A stretch of DNA of 64,000 nt, taken from Streptomyces gelaticus (lineage in GTDB: Bacteria > Actinomycetota > Actinomycetes > Streptomycetales > Streptomycetaceae). A program made the position numbers and the translations under genes. The DNA lies in the NCBI RefSeq assembly GCF_014649535.1, contig NZ_BMTF01000013.1, positions 124,001-188,000 of the forward strand, written 5' to 3'. This document shows positions 32,861-41,598 of the stretch, in pieces. The notes beneath the pieces were generated by a model. That model had not been told where the DNA came from. It was given only the letters and a program-made list of their open reading frames with translations, and did not search any database. The stretch's first letter is position 1. The number at the start of each line of letters is the position of its first letter.

Positions 32861-33715
32861 TCAGTTCGCGGGAGCCTGGTAGAGGCCGCGGCCGGCGCGG
32901 TGGGCCCGCGAGGTGGCGACGAGCCGGTCGAGGGTGCTGCGGACGGTGTTGATGCCGTTGGGGGTGAGCTCACGCCCCAGGGCCTTTGTCACGTCGCGGG
33001 CGCGGACGGGAGTGTTGCCGGACTCGGCGAGCACCTTCATCGTCAGCTCGGTGAGGCTGCCGCTGTCGTCGACGGCCGGTGCGGCGGCCGCGGCCTTCTT
33101 CGGTGCCTTGGCCTTCGCGGGCTTGGCGGCCTTGGCCGTTGCCTTGCTCGTCGCCCTGGCCGGCCTGGTCGCCTTCGCCGTCTTCGTCGGTGCGGCGGAC
33201 TTGCTGTCCTTGGCCTCCTTGGCGTCCTTGGCCTCCTCGACGGACTCGGCGGCGACGGCCTTCTTGGCCTGGCCGCGCTGGGCCCGCGGCTTGGCGGCAG
33301 CCTGCTTGCGTCCCTTGGGCGCAGCGGGCGCCTTGCGGGCGGCGCGGCGCGCGGGGGTGGCCGCGGCCTCCTGCGGGGCTTCCGCCTGGTCGGCGGAGTC
33401 GATGGAGTCCTGCGCCTGCTGCGGAATCCTGGCAGCGGGAATGCTCGCCGCGCCGGCCTCGGCATCCTCCGTCTCGCCCGCCTCTGCCGCCTTCGGCTCC
33501 GCCACCGCGCTCGCGGAGGGGGCAGGGGCGGGAGTGGGGACGGCCGACAGCGCACGCAGTGCTGTCAGCGCGGTCCGCACCGACTCCAGGCGTTCGGTGA
33601 CAGCCGCGAGTTCCTTCTCCAGGCTCTGCTGGTGCTGTTCAAGGAGCGGAAGTTCCGCCTCCAGCAAGGTAGTTGTGGCATCGATGGTGACCAGTGTGCT
33701 GGTCTCGGAGGTCAT
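32861..33715 (-). CDS. Putative regulatory protein: coiled coil, Ala/Lys-rich linker, winged helix
   Basis: A 284-residue protein in three parts. Residues 15-55 are a leucine-heptad helix (LLEAELPLLEQHQQSLEKELAAVTERLESVRTAL split over several turns). Residues 60-215 are low-complexity, first Pro/Ala/Glu then Lys/Ala-rich (AKPRAQRGQAKKA, KPAKAKAPKKAAAAA), similar to histone H1-type tails. The last 65 residues (LTMKVLAESGNTPVRARDVTKALG...VRSTLDRLVATSRAHRAGRGLYQ) look like a winged-helix DNA-binding domain. This suggests a nucleoid-type or regulatory protein. ATG 33715 follows GGAGG-like sequence. No name is justified. Confidence 0.78.
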   Translation of the reverse strand: MTSETSTLVTIDATTTLLEAELPLLEQHQQSLEKELAAVTERLESVRTALTALRALSAVPTPAPAPSASAVAEPKAAEAGETEDAEAGAASIPAARIPQQAQDSIDSADQAEAPQEAAATPARRAARKAPAAPKGRKQAAAKPRAQRGQAKKAVAAESVEEAKDAKEAKDSKSAAPTKTAKATRPARATSKATAKAAKPAKAKAPKKAAAAAPAVDDSGSLTELTMKVLAESGNTPVRARDVTKALGRELTPNGINTVRSTLDRLVATSRAHRAGRGLYQAPAN

Positions 33716-33999
33716 GGTGTCGCCCTTCTGTCCCGGCCGACCGTTGGTGACCGATGTATCGCAGGGTAAGGGGTGTTGTGTTGTGGCCGGAAATCGTCCG
33801 TCCACTACGGCGTTCCGCGAAGCACCGTCAACACCGGCCGCCAGTCTCCTGAACGGCGCCCCGGTGTGCCCCGGAGTTGGTACGGGAGACACTCGTTTGG
33901 CCGTACCCGGCACCCGGAGCGGCTTCCTCCGGCGGCCCCTCGACGCGATCGGCACGGAAGGCCGGGTGCTGTGGACACCCCCTCGCCTCCACGGTCGTG

Positions 34000-35220
34000 T
34001 CAGGCCCCCACCTCCCCGAGCGCCTGCCCACTCCGTTCGGGCGAAACGGCCTGCCGCCCACCGCTCCGATCAGACCCCCGCTCCAGACCCAGTCGCAGCG
34101 CAATCACGATCAGGGCGACGACCGCGAACCCGGCCCCGGCCCAGGTGAGTTGACGGGCTCCGTACTCGGCCATGACCCAGCCGCCGACGGCGGTGCCGAC
34201 GGTGATACCGAGGTTGGAGAACGAGATGAAGAGGCTGTTCCCGAACTCGGGCGCGTCACTCGCGTCCCGTGCCAGCCAGCTCTGGCTCACGATGAGCCCG
34301 CCCGAATGCACGGCACCCCAGACCAGGACCACCGGAACCATCGGCGCGAACAACGGGCCGACGGCGTACAGAAGGACGTAGACCAGCAGGCACAGCACCG
34401 GATAGGCGACCACCGTGCGGACGGGGCCGCGTCGCAACAGGCTGCCGAAGGCGAAGTTCCCGAGGATCATCACGATGCCGAACGCCATCAGCATGGCGCT
34501 GACCCACGTACCGTCCATGTGCGTGACCTGCCCCAGGTACTCGGCCGAGTAGCCGTAGACCGAGAACATCGCCGCGAAGACGAGAACGAGGGAGGTGATG
34601 GTCAGCCACGTCCGGGGCCGCTTGAGGATGCCCAACTGTGCACCGTAGGAGGCTCGTTCATCGACCGGCATCGACGGAACGAACCGCAGGATGCCCAGGA
34701 AGGCGATCAGGTTGACGAGCGCGCCGAACCAGAAGGCCGAAGCCAGCGACACATGCTCGGCGAGGTACGAGGTCAACGGCACGCCGAGCGCGAAGCCGAC
34801 GGTGACTCCGGCGAACACGGTCGTCGTGGCCCGGGTCGCGTCCTTCGCCGGTACCAGCCGCGCGGCGGTGGCGAGCGCGACCGCGAAGAACACGGGATGG
34901 AAGAGGGCGGGGACGACGCGGAAGGCAAGCATCACCTCGTACTGCGTGGTGAGCGCGTAGACGGCGTTGGAGAGCGCGAACACCGCGATCGCAGCGGCGA
35001 GCACCTTTTTGCGGTCGACACCGGACGCAAGCAGCGTTGTGAACGGCCCGGACACCGCGATGACCAGAGCGAACACCCCCACGAGCCAGCCTGCGGCGGA
35101 CGGTGTGACACCGAGTTCGGCCGAGACCCGGGGCAGCACACCGACCATCCCCATCTCGGTGGTGATGATTCCGAACACGCCCAGGGCGAGCACCAGAACG
35201 GTGAGGGAGGTCTTTCTCAT
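34000..35220 (-). CDS. MFS transporter (DHA1, AraJ/sugar-efflux type)
   Basis: A 406-residue, 12-helix exporter of the DHA1 group. The start LVLALGVFGIITTEMGMVGVLPRVSAELGVTPSAAGWLVGVFAL is the characteristic AraJ/SotB-type helix 1-2 segment, and ASGVDRKKVLAAAI is motif A. ATG 35220 has AAAGGTGA about 11 nt upstream; an in-frame GTG at 35235 is an alternative. It follows an ArsR-type regulator by 70-85 nt on the same strand, and the sequence GTCAAATCG occurs before both, so the regulator probably controls the pump. Substrate unknown. Confidence 0.9.
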   Translation of the reverse strand: MRKTSLTVLVLALGVFGIITTEMGMVGVLPRVSAELGVTPSAAGWLVGVFALVIAVSGPFTTLLASGVDRKKVLAAAIAVFALSNAVYALTTQYEVMLAFRVVPALFHPVFFAVALATAARLVPAKDATRATTTVFAGVTVGFALGVPLTSYLAEHVSLASAFWFGALVNLIAFLGILRFVPSMPVDERASYGAQLGILKRPRTWLTITSLVLVFAAMFSVYGYSAEYLGQVTHMDGTWVSAMLMAFGIVMILGNFAFGSLLRRGPVRTVVAYPVLCLLVYVLLYAVGPLFAPMVPVVLVWGAVHSGGLIVSQSWLARDASDAPEFGNSLFISFSNLGITVGTAVGGWVMAEYGARQLTWAGAGFAVVALIVIALRLGLERGSDRSGGRQAVSPERSGQALGEVGA

Positions 35221-35240
35221 CGGAACAGTCGTCACCTTTC

Positions 35241-35249
35241 GTCAAATCG
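35241..35249. promoter_or_regulatory. GTCAAATCG element, copy 1 (between arsR-like gene and MFS gene)
   Basis: The same nine bases occur at 35677-35685 upstream of the ArsR-type regulator. A shared site at both places is consistent with autoregulation plus control of the pump; that is inference. Confidence 0.35.
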
Positions 35250-35305
35250 AGAAAAGTAGATGTATTGGAAGAGATGTCGAGGGTGCGCGTGAGGCAGGTG
35301 TCGAT

Positions 35306-35617
35306 CTACAGCTCGTCGCGGACGTGCGCGGCGAACTCCGCGATCACCGGCTCGTTGCGCCGGTAGTACGTCCACTTGCCGATGCGTTCCGAGGTGAGCA
35401 GCCCTGCGTCCTTGAGGGTCTGCAGATACCCGGACACCACCGACTGTGCCAGCCCGGACCGCTTCTGGATGTCGCCGACGCACACTCCGATGTGGAAGCC
35501 GAGCCCCTGCTGTCGGTAGGAGTTCTCGTCGAAATGCTTCTCGGGCTCCCTCAGCCACTGCATGAACTGCAGGCGTGCGGGATTGGCGAGCGCCTTGTGC
35601 ACGGCAAGCGGGTCCAT
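35306..35617 (-). CDS. ArsR/SmtB-type winged-helix regulator
   Basis: A 103-residue regulator. The pattern MDPLAVHKALANPARLQFMQWL is the ArsR start, and VGDIQKRSGLAQSVVSGYLQTLKDAGLLTSERIGKWTYYRRNE is the recognition helix and wing. The ELxCxC metal motif is absent; a single Cys (GVCVGDI) remains, so it may sense something other than a metal. ATG 35617 follows GAGAGGTGA. It is first in a likely two-gene unit with the MFS exporter. Confidence 0.92.
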   Translation of the reverse strand: MDPLAVHKALANPARLQFMQWLREPEKHFDENSYRQQGLGFHIGVCVGDIQKRSGLAQSVVSGYLQTLKDAGLLTSERIGKWTYYRRNEPVIAEFAAHVRDEL

Positions 35618-35658
35618 CGCGTCACCTCTCCGGGTTCCTGCGGTACGCATCTAGCTTT

Positions 35659-35687
35659 CGCGATATGTAGTGTCGAGTCAAATCGCG
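35659..35687. promoter_or_regulatory. Inverted repeat CGCGAT-ATCGCG upstream of the ArsR-type gene
   Basis: CGCGAT (35659-35664) and ATCGCG (35682-35687) form an inverted repeat that encloses the second GTCAAATCG copy (35677-35685). It is 42-70 nt before the regulator start, a reasonable operator position. Confidence 0.4.
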
Positions 35688-35875
35688 TGCCCGGCCCTGA
35701 GGGTTCGCCCCTGATCGGACAGGAAGGTGCCCGCCGCCCGGAAGCGGGCAGGCGGGCACCGGTGCTGGTCGGCGGTCACCTGCCTCGGCGGTCGAGGTGG
35801 CAGCCCGTGTCGCCGGCCGACCGTGAACCGCGCGGGTCGGCGGAGGTGGTCGACTCGGTTGCGGAAGCGGCCGAC

Positions 35876-36280
35876 TCAGTTGATGACGATGGAGAACCAG
35901 GCATCGGCGACATTGCCGTCGGTGTCCGTGGCCCACACCCTTGCGGACTGCTTGTTCCTGTCGCAGGTGTTACCGGCGGCTCCCCACGAGTAGGCGACGA
36001 TCTTGCCGCGGCTGAGCGAAGTGACGCTGGGGAGGACCTTCGACGGCTCGAAGTCGTTGTCGCTGAAGGTGATGCAGTAGTCGCCGGGTCCCAGGTGCTT
36101 GACCTCTTTGATCCCCTTGTTGCGGAGCAGCTCGCCATTGCTCTTGACGATCGCTCCGGCCTGCGCGTACGGGGCCTTCACGTTGTCGGACACGGCGACG
36201 GCCACTCCGGCGGTTGCCGCGACGACGGCCACACCCGCGGCGCCGAGGGTGAGGGAGCGGGTATGCCTGTTTCGGAACAT
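35876..36280 (-). CDS. Secreted protein of unknown function
   Basis: A 134-residue exported protein. A basic start and hydrophobic core (LTLGAAGVAVVAATAGVAVAV) make a signal peptide or anchor. The mature part has two cysteines (DYCITF and NTCDRN), with beta-rich sequence and the phrase GKIVAYSWGAAGNTC. ATG 36280 follows AAGGAG by 8 nt. No family recognised. Confidence 0.75.
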   Translation of the reverse strand: MFRNRHTRSLTLGAAGVAVVAATAGVAVAVSDNVKAPYAQAGAIVKSNGELLRNKGIKEVKHLGPGDYCITFSDNDFEPSKVLPSVTSLSRGKIVAYSWGAAGNTCDRNKQSARVWATDTDGNVADAWFSIVIN

Positions 36281-36489
36281 GCACGTTCTCCTTGGGGGCA
36301 GGTCGAGGGCTCATGGGCGAGCCTTCGATGCGCTCCGCATTCAAACAGCAGCTGTGCGTGACAATCCAGATATGGGCCACCCACTCCACCCGTAAGCCTG
36401 ATCTGCATCGGGTAATCGTTCCGGGAGCCCGTGAGCTGCGGTGGCGGCAGGTCATCGGCAGGCGGGCAGGCACCGTCCGTCGGCCACGG

Positions 36490-37278
36490 TCAGCTCTCGC
36501 CCAGATCGGTGCAGTGCGCGATCGTGGCATCGTCCGCCGCCACCGCATGACGGACCTCCGCCTCCCGGACACGACGGATGACCTCGGCGGGTCCGCTCGA
36601 TGTCAGGAGGGCCATGGCCCCCGGCCAGTCGACGAGCCCGAACCGGTCCACGATACGGCTGGCTCCGTTGCTGAGCAGAGCGGCGCCGGCCAGCCCGGAG
36701 AGCGGACAGCTTCCGGTGATCGCTTCGTCCGCCGCCCCGGGCTCGTCCTTGGCCACCCAGAACCCGCCCGGCCGGTTCCGGTTGGCGCGCAGGTCCCGCA
36801 GGACCCGGTGGTACTCGTCGCTCCCCTCGGCGGCGGCCGTGAGAGCTGACGCGTACGGGCGGCTGATGATCACTTCCCGCGGATCGGACACGACCAGAGG
36901 CGTGGCGCCCGCCCGGTCGAGCACGAGGAACGAGTCACCGAGCACCAGGTACTCGACGAAGCCGCCGGAGAGGCGCAGGACGGCCACGGCCGCCGACGGG
37001 CTGATCGGGGAGGCGACGTCGCAGGTGTCCCGGTGATCGTCCGTCACCCGCTCGATGGCTTCGCCGAGCAGCTCCGGGAGACTGCGCTCCCGTGCGAGGG
37101 ACAGGAGACCGAGGAGATCGCCTCCCAGGCGGTTGGCATACCAGGCCACGCCGTGCCGGCAGACCGACGCGGCGCCGGGGATGCCCGCACCGTCGATCAG
37201 CACCGCTGCCATCGGCAGGGCACCGGTGAAGTCCTCGTTCGCGCGATCGGTCCGCGCCGCAGAGCTCGTCGACGTCAC
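36490..37278 (-). CDS. PP2C-like protein (putative serine/threonine phosphatase fold)
   Basis: A 262-residue protein whose motif order resembles PPM/PP2C phosphatases: NEDF near residue 12, LIDGAGIPG (for DGhGG), EYLVLGDSFLVL (GDS), and a final ADDATIAHC (DDxT). These carry most of the metal-binding Asp residues, though the usual Gly-Gly after the first Asp is replaced by AG. Activity is plausible but unproven. GTG 37278 gives the most family-like start; longer in-frame versions add Arg/Ser-rich sequence. It follows the DinB-like gene by 64 nt on the same strand. Confidence 0.7.
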   Translation of the reverse strand: MTSTSSAARTDRANEDFTGALPMAAVLIDGAGIPGAASVCRHGVAWYANRLGGDLLGLLSLARERSLPELLGEAIERVTDDHRDTCDVASPISPSAAVAVLRLSGGFVEYLVLGDSFLVLDRAGATPLVVSDPREVIISRPYASALTAAAEGSDEYHRVLRDLRANRNRPGGFWVAKDEPGAADEAITGSCPLSGLAGAALLSNGASRIVDRFGLVDWPGAMALLTSSGPAEVIRRVREAEVRHAVAADDATIAHCTDLGES

Positions 37279-37342
37279 CCGCAAGCCCTGTCCCCTCCCT
37301 CCAGGTGCCCGGCGGCGCAGGGCAGCGCCCCCAGAGCGGGAC

Positions 37343-37981
37343 TCACGGGAGCGCATCGGCTCCGCCGACGGGATCGTTCGCAGCGACGGGCGCTGTCCGT
37401 GCCGGCCGGGCAGGGGCGGGATCGACGGCACGGTCCGGTACCTGGCAGACGGCCCGCTGGAGACGGAGCTGGCCGATCTCTGCGGCATTCTTCATCAGTT
37501 CGGCATTGACCCAGGCAATCATGTGGGCGACGGTGTGCCGGGGATCATCCGGCCACGGGAACGGGGCGGTGGCGTCCAGACCGGCAGGGGTGAGTCGGTC
37601 CAGCGCCTCCAGCCAGTCCTCACGCAGGCCGCGCAACCACTCGACGGCCGGCTTCCCCGGGCCGGGCCAGGCGATGTTCTCCCGCTCCCGGGGCGTTCTC
37701 CCATGGGCGTGATCCGCGGCCACGCTCCACCACCAGCCGATGTGCCAGCTCAGCCAGCCGATGGTCGGCACAGGGACAGGTTCGGGCTCGGTCTCCGCCC
37801 AGTCCACTGCCCATGTCCCGTCGTCGGCCCGGTGCACCGTCCAGCAATTCACAGCGGGTTCCCACAGGAAGTCGTCGGGGTCGAGCCGCTCCAGGTGGTA
37901 CTCGAACAGCGACCACGTCAGGCCGAACTGCCAGCGCAGCAGGTCAAGTGCGCGGCCGGAACCACTGGGGGAGTCAGTCAC
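37343..37981 (-). CDS. DinB-superfamily protein
   Basis: A 212-residue protein of the DinB/YfiT four-helix fold. LDLLRWQFGLTWSLFEYHLERLDPDDFLWEP at the start and IGWLSWHIGWWWSVAADHAHGR in the middle give the helix and histidine pattern (His in SWHIG) expected for metal binding, and HTVAHMIAWVNAELMKNAAEIG supplies the third-ligand region. Many actinobacterial members are mycothiol-dependent enzymes; that use is possible here but is family inference. Starts at GTG 37981. The last 30 residues are Ala/Pro-rich. Confidence 0.82.
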   Translation of the reverse strand: MTDSPSGSGRALDLLRWQFGLTWSLFEYHLERLDPDDFLWEPAVNCWTVHRADDGTWAVDWAETEPEPVPVPTIGWLSWHIGWWWSVAADHAHGRTPRERENIAWPGPGKPAVEWLRGLREDWLEALDRLTPAGLDATAPFPWPDDPRHTVAHMIAWVNAELMKNAAEIGQLRLQRAVCQVPDRAVDPAPARPARTAPVAANDPVGGADALP

Positions 37982-38138
37982 CGTACGACTCTCGCACGGG
38001 GCGGTTCAGGTGAGAAGCGAATACCCGGCCGGCGGGCCCCGCCCCGTTGTCCTGCGGAGCCGGGGAATTGACGGGGCAGCAGCCGGACCGGCCCGGTTCA
38101 CCGGAGTCGCACCGGCTCGCCGCCTACGAGCGCGGCGC

Positions 38139-38804
38139 TCACCCCTCGGCCGGAGCCACCCCGATCGGGCACGAGACCCCCGTGCCGCCGATGCCGCAGT
38201 ACCCCGCCGGGTTCTTGTCCAGGTACTGCTGGTGGTATCCCTCGGCAGGCCAGAACGTGCGGCCCTCCGCCGGGAGGATCTCCGTGGTGATCGCGCTGTG
38301 GCCGGCGGCCGTCAGGACCTTCTGGTACGCCTCGCGGGAGGCGGCCACCGCGGCCTCCTGCTCGGGGGAGTGGGTGTAGATCGCCGAGCGGTACTGGGTG
38401 CCCACGTCGTTGCCCTGGCGGAAGCCCTGGGTCGGGTCGTGGGACTCCCAGAAGAGCTTCAGCAGCTCCGGGTACGAGACGGTCCTCGGGTCGAAGACGA
38501 CGCGGACGGCCTCGGTGTGGCCGGTCAGGCCCGAGCAGACCTCCTCGTACGCGGGGTTCTCGGTGTAGCCGCCCTGGTAGCCGACGAGCGTCGTCCAGAC
38601 GCCGTCCGTCTGCCAGAACTTGCGCTCGGCGCCCCAGAAACAGCCCAGCCCGAAGTCCGCGACCTCCAGACCCTCCGGGTACGGGCCCAGCAGCGGGTTG
38701 CCGAGGACCGTGTGGTGGGACGGAACGGTGAATTCGGGGGTGGGGCGGCCCTTCAGTGCCTCTTCCGGGGTGGGGAGCTGAGGGGTGCGGCGTTGCAGGA
38801 ACAT
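38139..38804 (-). CDS. msrA: Peptide methionine-(S)-S-oxide reductase
   Basis: Repairs methionine-S-sulfoxide in proteins. The 221-residue protein carries GLGCFWGAERKFW with catalytic Cys55, followed by VGYQGGYTENPAYEEVCSGLTGHTEAVRVVFDP, diagnostic of MsrA. The C-terminal YCGIGGTGVSCP holds the recycling cysteines. ATG 38804 follows GGAGGAG by 7-8 nt. The N-terminal 48 residues before the core are typical of actinobacterial MsrA. The gene is the first of the msrA-metB-ilvA-greA neighbourhood on the right side of the window. Confidence 0.95.
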   Translation of the reverse strand: MFLQRRTPQLPTPEEALKGRPTPEFTVPSHHTVLGNPLLGPYPEGLEVADFGLGCFWGAERKFWQTDGVWTTLVGYQGGYTENPAYEEVCSGLTGHTEAVRVVFDPRTVSYPELLKLFWESHDPTQGFRQGNDVGTQYRSAIYTHSPEQEAAVAASREAYQKVLTAAGHSAITTEILPAEGRTFWPAEGYHQQYLDKNPAGYCGIGGTGVSCPIGVAPAEG

Positions 38805-38870
38805 GCGGGGGCTCCTCCTGGGGTGGGTGTGCAGTGCGTACAACGCGGCGGGCGTGCCACGGATTCCGCG

Positions 38871-39974
38871 CTAGCGCGGCAGCGTCGCCGGACTGCCGCC
38901 GTTCGCCTCATAGCCGGCCACCGCCAGCGCCCGGTACACCGTGTACTCGGCGGCCGGGTCGGCGTCCTGTGTCCACGGCAGCGCGCCCACGTGGCCGTCG
39001 ATGTGGACGAGCTGGGTCATCGCCTCCGACCAGCGTTCCATCCGGACGAGGAAGAGCACCAGCAGATGGCGTACGTGCGCGAGCATCGGGTCGTCGGGGC
39101 GGGCCGCGTGCACCGCGAACAGGGCGCCCTCGACCGCCTTGGTCACCACCAGGCTGCGGTAGAAGCCCTGCACCAGATTGACCTCGGGCAGATGCTCGTA
39201 CACCGCGAAGAGCGGCAGTGCGGCCAGCAGCGAGCCCTGCGGGGCGCGGGCGGCGGCCGAGGTGGCGAAGCGGTCGGCCTCCTCGCGCGAGCCGTGCCAC
39301 TTCTCGCACCAGTAGTGCAGCGCGGCGATGTGCGCGCCCATGTGGGCCGGCGCCCGGTCCATCACCTTCGCCCAGAGCCGGTCGAACTCCTCGTGGGAGT
39401 AGCCGAGTCCGCGGGAGACCGCGAGCTCGACGATGTACGGAACGGGGTCGCCCGGCGCCAGCAGCGCCGCCTCGCCGCAGACCGTACGGGCCTCCTCCAG
39501 GATGATCCGGAAGTCGTCCGTCCCCGCGGTCGACGAGCGCCACGCCTGCTGCACCAGGAACTCCGCGTGCACCGCCGCACCGCCCGCGTCCTTCGGCGCC
39601 TCGGCCCGCCACCTGCGCAGCCACGCGCCACCGACCCCGGGCTGCTGCGCCAGCTCCAGCGAGGCGGCACCGGCGAAGGCCTGCACCCGCTGCCACCGCA
39701 CCTCGCCCTCCTTGGGCGTACCGGCCAGCAACTGCGAGGCCGCCCGCCAGTCCTGGGAACGCTGCACGACATCGAGCACATCGAGAAGATCCTGATCCGG
39801 GCCCGGCAGCCGGATGTCCAGCTCCTCCTGGCGCACGAAGCCGTAGGCGTCCGGGTCCGCGGCGTCCGGGGAACCCGGCGCGACCTGGCGGATTCCGGCC
39901 CGGCGGCGCAGCACGAAGGGGCCGACGACCGCGGTGAGCATGCACAGGGCGATCAGGAACCAGAGAATCTCCAT
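38871..39974 (-). CDS. Membrane-anchored helical-repeat protein
   Basis: A 367-residue protein with one N-terminal membrane segment (WFLIALCMLTAVVGPFVL) and a long helical cytoplasmic domain with repeated Ala/Leu helices, probably TPR-like. Phrases such as VLDVVQRSQDWRAASQLLAG and HMGAHIAALHYWCEKWHGSREEADRFA suggest solenoid repeats. It diverges from metB with 68 nt between starts. No catalytic motif. Function unknown; the gene is a steady neighbour of metB in streptomycetes as far as I recall. Confidence 0.75.
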   Translation of the reverse strand: MEILWFLIALCMLTAVVGPFVLRRRAGIRQVAPGSPDAADPDAYGFVRQEELDIRLPGPDQDLLDVLDVVQRSQDWRAASQLLAGTPKEGEVRWQRVQAFAGAASLELAQQPGVGGAWLRRWRAEAPKDAGGAAVHAEFLVQQAWRSSTAGTDDFRIILEEARTVCGEAALLAPGDPVPYIVELAVSRGLGYSHEEFDRLWAKVMDRAPAHMGAHIAALHYWCEKWHGSREEADRFATSAAARAPQGSLLAALPLFAVYEHLPEVNLVQGFYRSLVVTKAVEGALFAVHAARPDDPMLAHVRHLLVLFLVRMERWSEAMTQLVHIDGHVGALPWTQDADPAAEYTVYRALAVAGYEANGGSPATLPR

Positions 39975-40042
39975 GCCCCCATTGTCACCGGACGGCCCGG
40001 TAGCCCGGTGGGCGCCCTCGCGACGAACTACGCTCGGGCCCC

Positions 40043-41188
40043 ATGAGCGACCAGCACAGCTTCGAGACCCTCGCGATCCACGCGGGAAACACCGCCGATC
40101 CCCTCACCGGCGCCGTTGTTCCGCCCATTTACCAGGTGTCCACGTACAAACAGGACGGCGTGGGCGGACTGCGCGGCGGCTACGAGTACAGCCGCAGCGC
40201 CAACCCGACCCGTACCGCCCTGGAGGAGAACCTCGCGGCCCTGGAGGGCGGCCGCCGCGGGCTCGCCTTCGCCTCCGGCCTGGCCGCCGAGGACTGCCTG
40301 CTCCGTACGCTGCTGACCCCCGGCGACCACGTGGTCATCCCGAACGACGCCTACGGCGGCACGTTCCGGCTGTTCGCGAAGGTCGTCTCGCGCTGGGGCG
40401 TCGAGTTCTCCGTCGCCGACACCTCGGACGTGGCGGCGGTACGGGCGGCGATCACCCCGCGCACCAAGGCGATCTGGGTGGAGACCCCGTCCAACCCGCT
40501 GCTCGGCATCACCGACATCGCCGCGATCGCCGGTGTGGCCCGCGCCGCGGGTGCGCGCCTGGTCGTCGACAACACCTTCGCCAGCCCCTACCTTCAGCAG
40601 CCCCTCTCCCTGGGTGCCGATGTGGTGGTCCACTCCACCACGAAGTACATGGGCGGTCACTCGGACGTCGTCGGCGGCGCGTTGATCGTCAACGACCTCG
40701 ATCTGGCCGAGGAGTTGGCGTACCACCAGAACGCGATGGGTGCGGTCGCCGGACCGTTCGACGCCTGGCTGGTGCTGCGCGGCATCAAGACCCTGGCGGT
40801 CCGCATGGACCGGCACAGCGAGAACGCCACCAAGGTCACCGATCTGCTCACCCGGCACCCCAAGGTGACCCAGGTCCTCTACCCGGGGCTGCCCGAGCAC
40901 CCCGGACACGAGATCGCCGCCAAGCAGATGAAGGCGTTCGGCGGCATGGTGTCCTTCCGCGTCGAGGGCGGCGAGGAGGCGGCGGTCCAGGTCTGCAACC
41001 GGGCGAAGCTGTTCACCCTCGGTGAGTCGCTGGGCGGCGTCGAGTCGCTCGTGGAGCACCCGGGCCGCATGACGCATGCCTCGGCGGCGGGCTCCCCGCT
41101 GGAGGTGCCGGCCGACCTCGTACGCGTCTCCGTCGGCATCGAGAACGCCGACGACCTGCTGGCCGACCTGACGCAGGCGCTCGGCTAG
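40043..41188 (+). CDS. metB: Cystathionine gamma-synthase
   Basis: Joins cysteine and an activated homoserine to cystathionine in methionine synthesis; trans-sulfuration lyase activity in the opposite direction cannot be excluded for this family. The 381-residue fold-type I enzyme has the PLP lysine K201 in HSTTKYMGGHSDV, EYSRSANPTRTALE at the start, and VETPSNPLLGITDI. TACGCT lies 8 nt before ATG 40043, so the message may be leaderless. The gene ends at a perfect 12-bp terminator. Confidence 0.93.
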   Translation: MSDQHSFETLAIHAGNTADPLTGAVVPPIYQVSTYKQDGVGGLRGGYEYSRSANPTRTALEENLAALEGGRRGLAFASGLAAEDCLLRTLLTPGDHVVIPNDAYGGTFRLFAKVVSRWGVEFSVADTSDVAAVRAAITPRTKAIWVETPSNPLLGITDIAAIAGVARAAGARLVVDNTFASPYLQQPLSLGADVVVHSTTKYMGGHSDVVGGALIVNDLDLAEELAYHQNAMGAVAGPFDAWLVLRGIKTLAVRMDRHSENATKVTDLLTRHPKVTQVLYPGLPEHPGHEIAAKQMKAFGGMVSFRVEGGEEAAVQVCNRAKLFTLGESLGGVESLVEHPGRMTHASAAGSPLEVPADLVRVSVGIENADDLLADLTQALG

Positions 41189-41204
41189 GGTCCTGCGAAG
41201 AATC

Positions 41205-41234
41205 CGGGCGGGCCCGAACGACCGGGCCCGCCCG
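41205..41234 (+). terminator. Terminator hairpin after metB
   Basis: A 12-pair perfect stem (41205-41216 with 41223-41234) with a six-base loop, 17 nt after the stop. Confidence 0.8.
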
Positions 41235-41280
41235 TACGTACACGGCGGGGTCGGGCCGAGCGCCGTCGGCCGTACGCGGC

Positions 41281-41339
41281 GGGGTCAGGTGCCGGACCAC
41301 GGGGCGGGGTCAGGTGCCGGACCACGGGGCGGCGTCAGG
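41281..41339. repeat. 25-bp direct repeat, two copies plus a partial third
   Basis: Positions 41281-41305 and 41306-41330 are identical 25-mers. A partial third copy (GGCGTCAGG, 41331-41339) contains the TGA stop of the minus-strand DUF1059 gene, and each full unit contains the same TCA triplet in the same place. Confidence 0.9.
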
Positions 41340-41526
41340 CATCGGCCTTCTCGTCCTCCAGCATCGCCCGGATCTGTTCGCGCAGTTCCGGGCTGTCGGT
41401 GTGCTCGTGGACCGAGACCGCGTGCTCCGTCGCGGCCCGTACGACTTCCTCCTCCTCACCGGAGATGGTGAGCGAGCAGTGCGACACGCTCGGATGCTTG
41501 CGGCAGTCAGCGATCTTCCTGGTCAT
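41335..41526 (-). CDS. DUF1059 domain-containing protein
   Basis: A complete 63-residue protein. MTRKIADCRKHPSVSHCSLTISGEEEEVV is the DUF1059 signature, with two conserved cysteines in a small beta fold; the rest is helical and acidic. ATG 41526 is supported by a GAGGCTGC purine stretch. Function unknown. Its stop lies in the 25-bp repeat. Confidence 0.85.
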   Translation of the reverse strand: MTRKIADCRKHPSVSHCSLTISGEEEEVVRAATEHAVSVHEHTDSPELREQIRAMLEDEKADA

Positions 41527-41598
41527 TGCAGCCTCCTCGGCCGATTGCGCGTGCCGCCCATTCCAGGGTAGTTCGGCCGCCCGCCCCGTGATCGCCGC

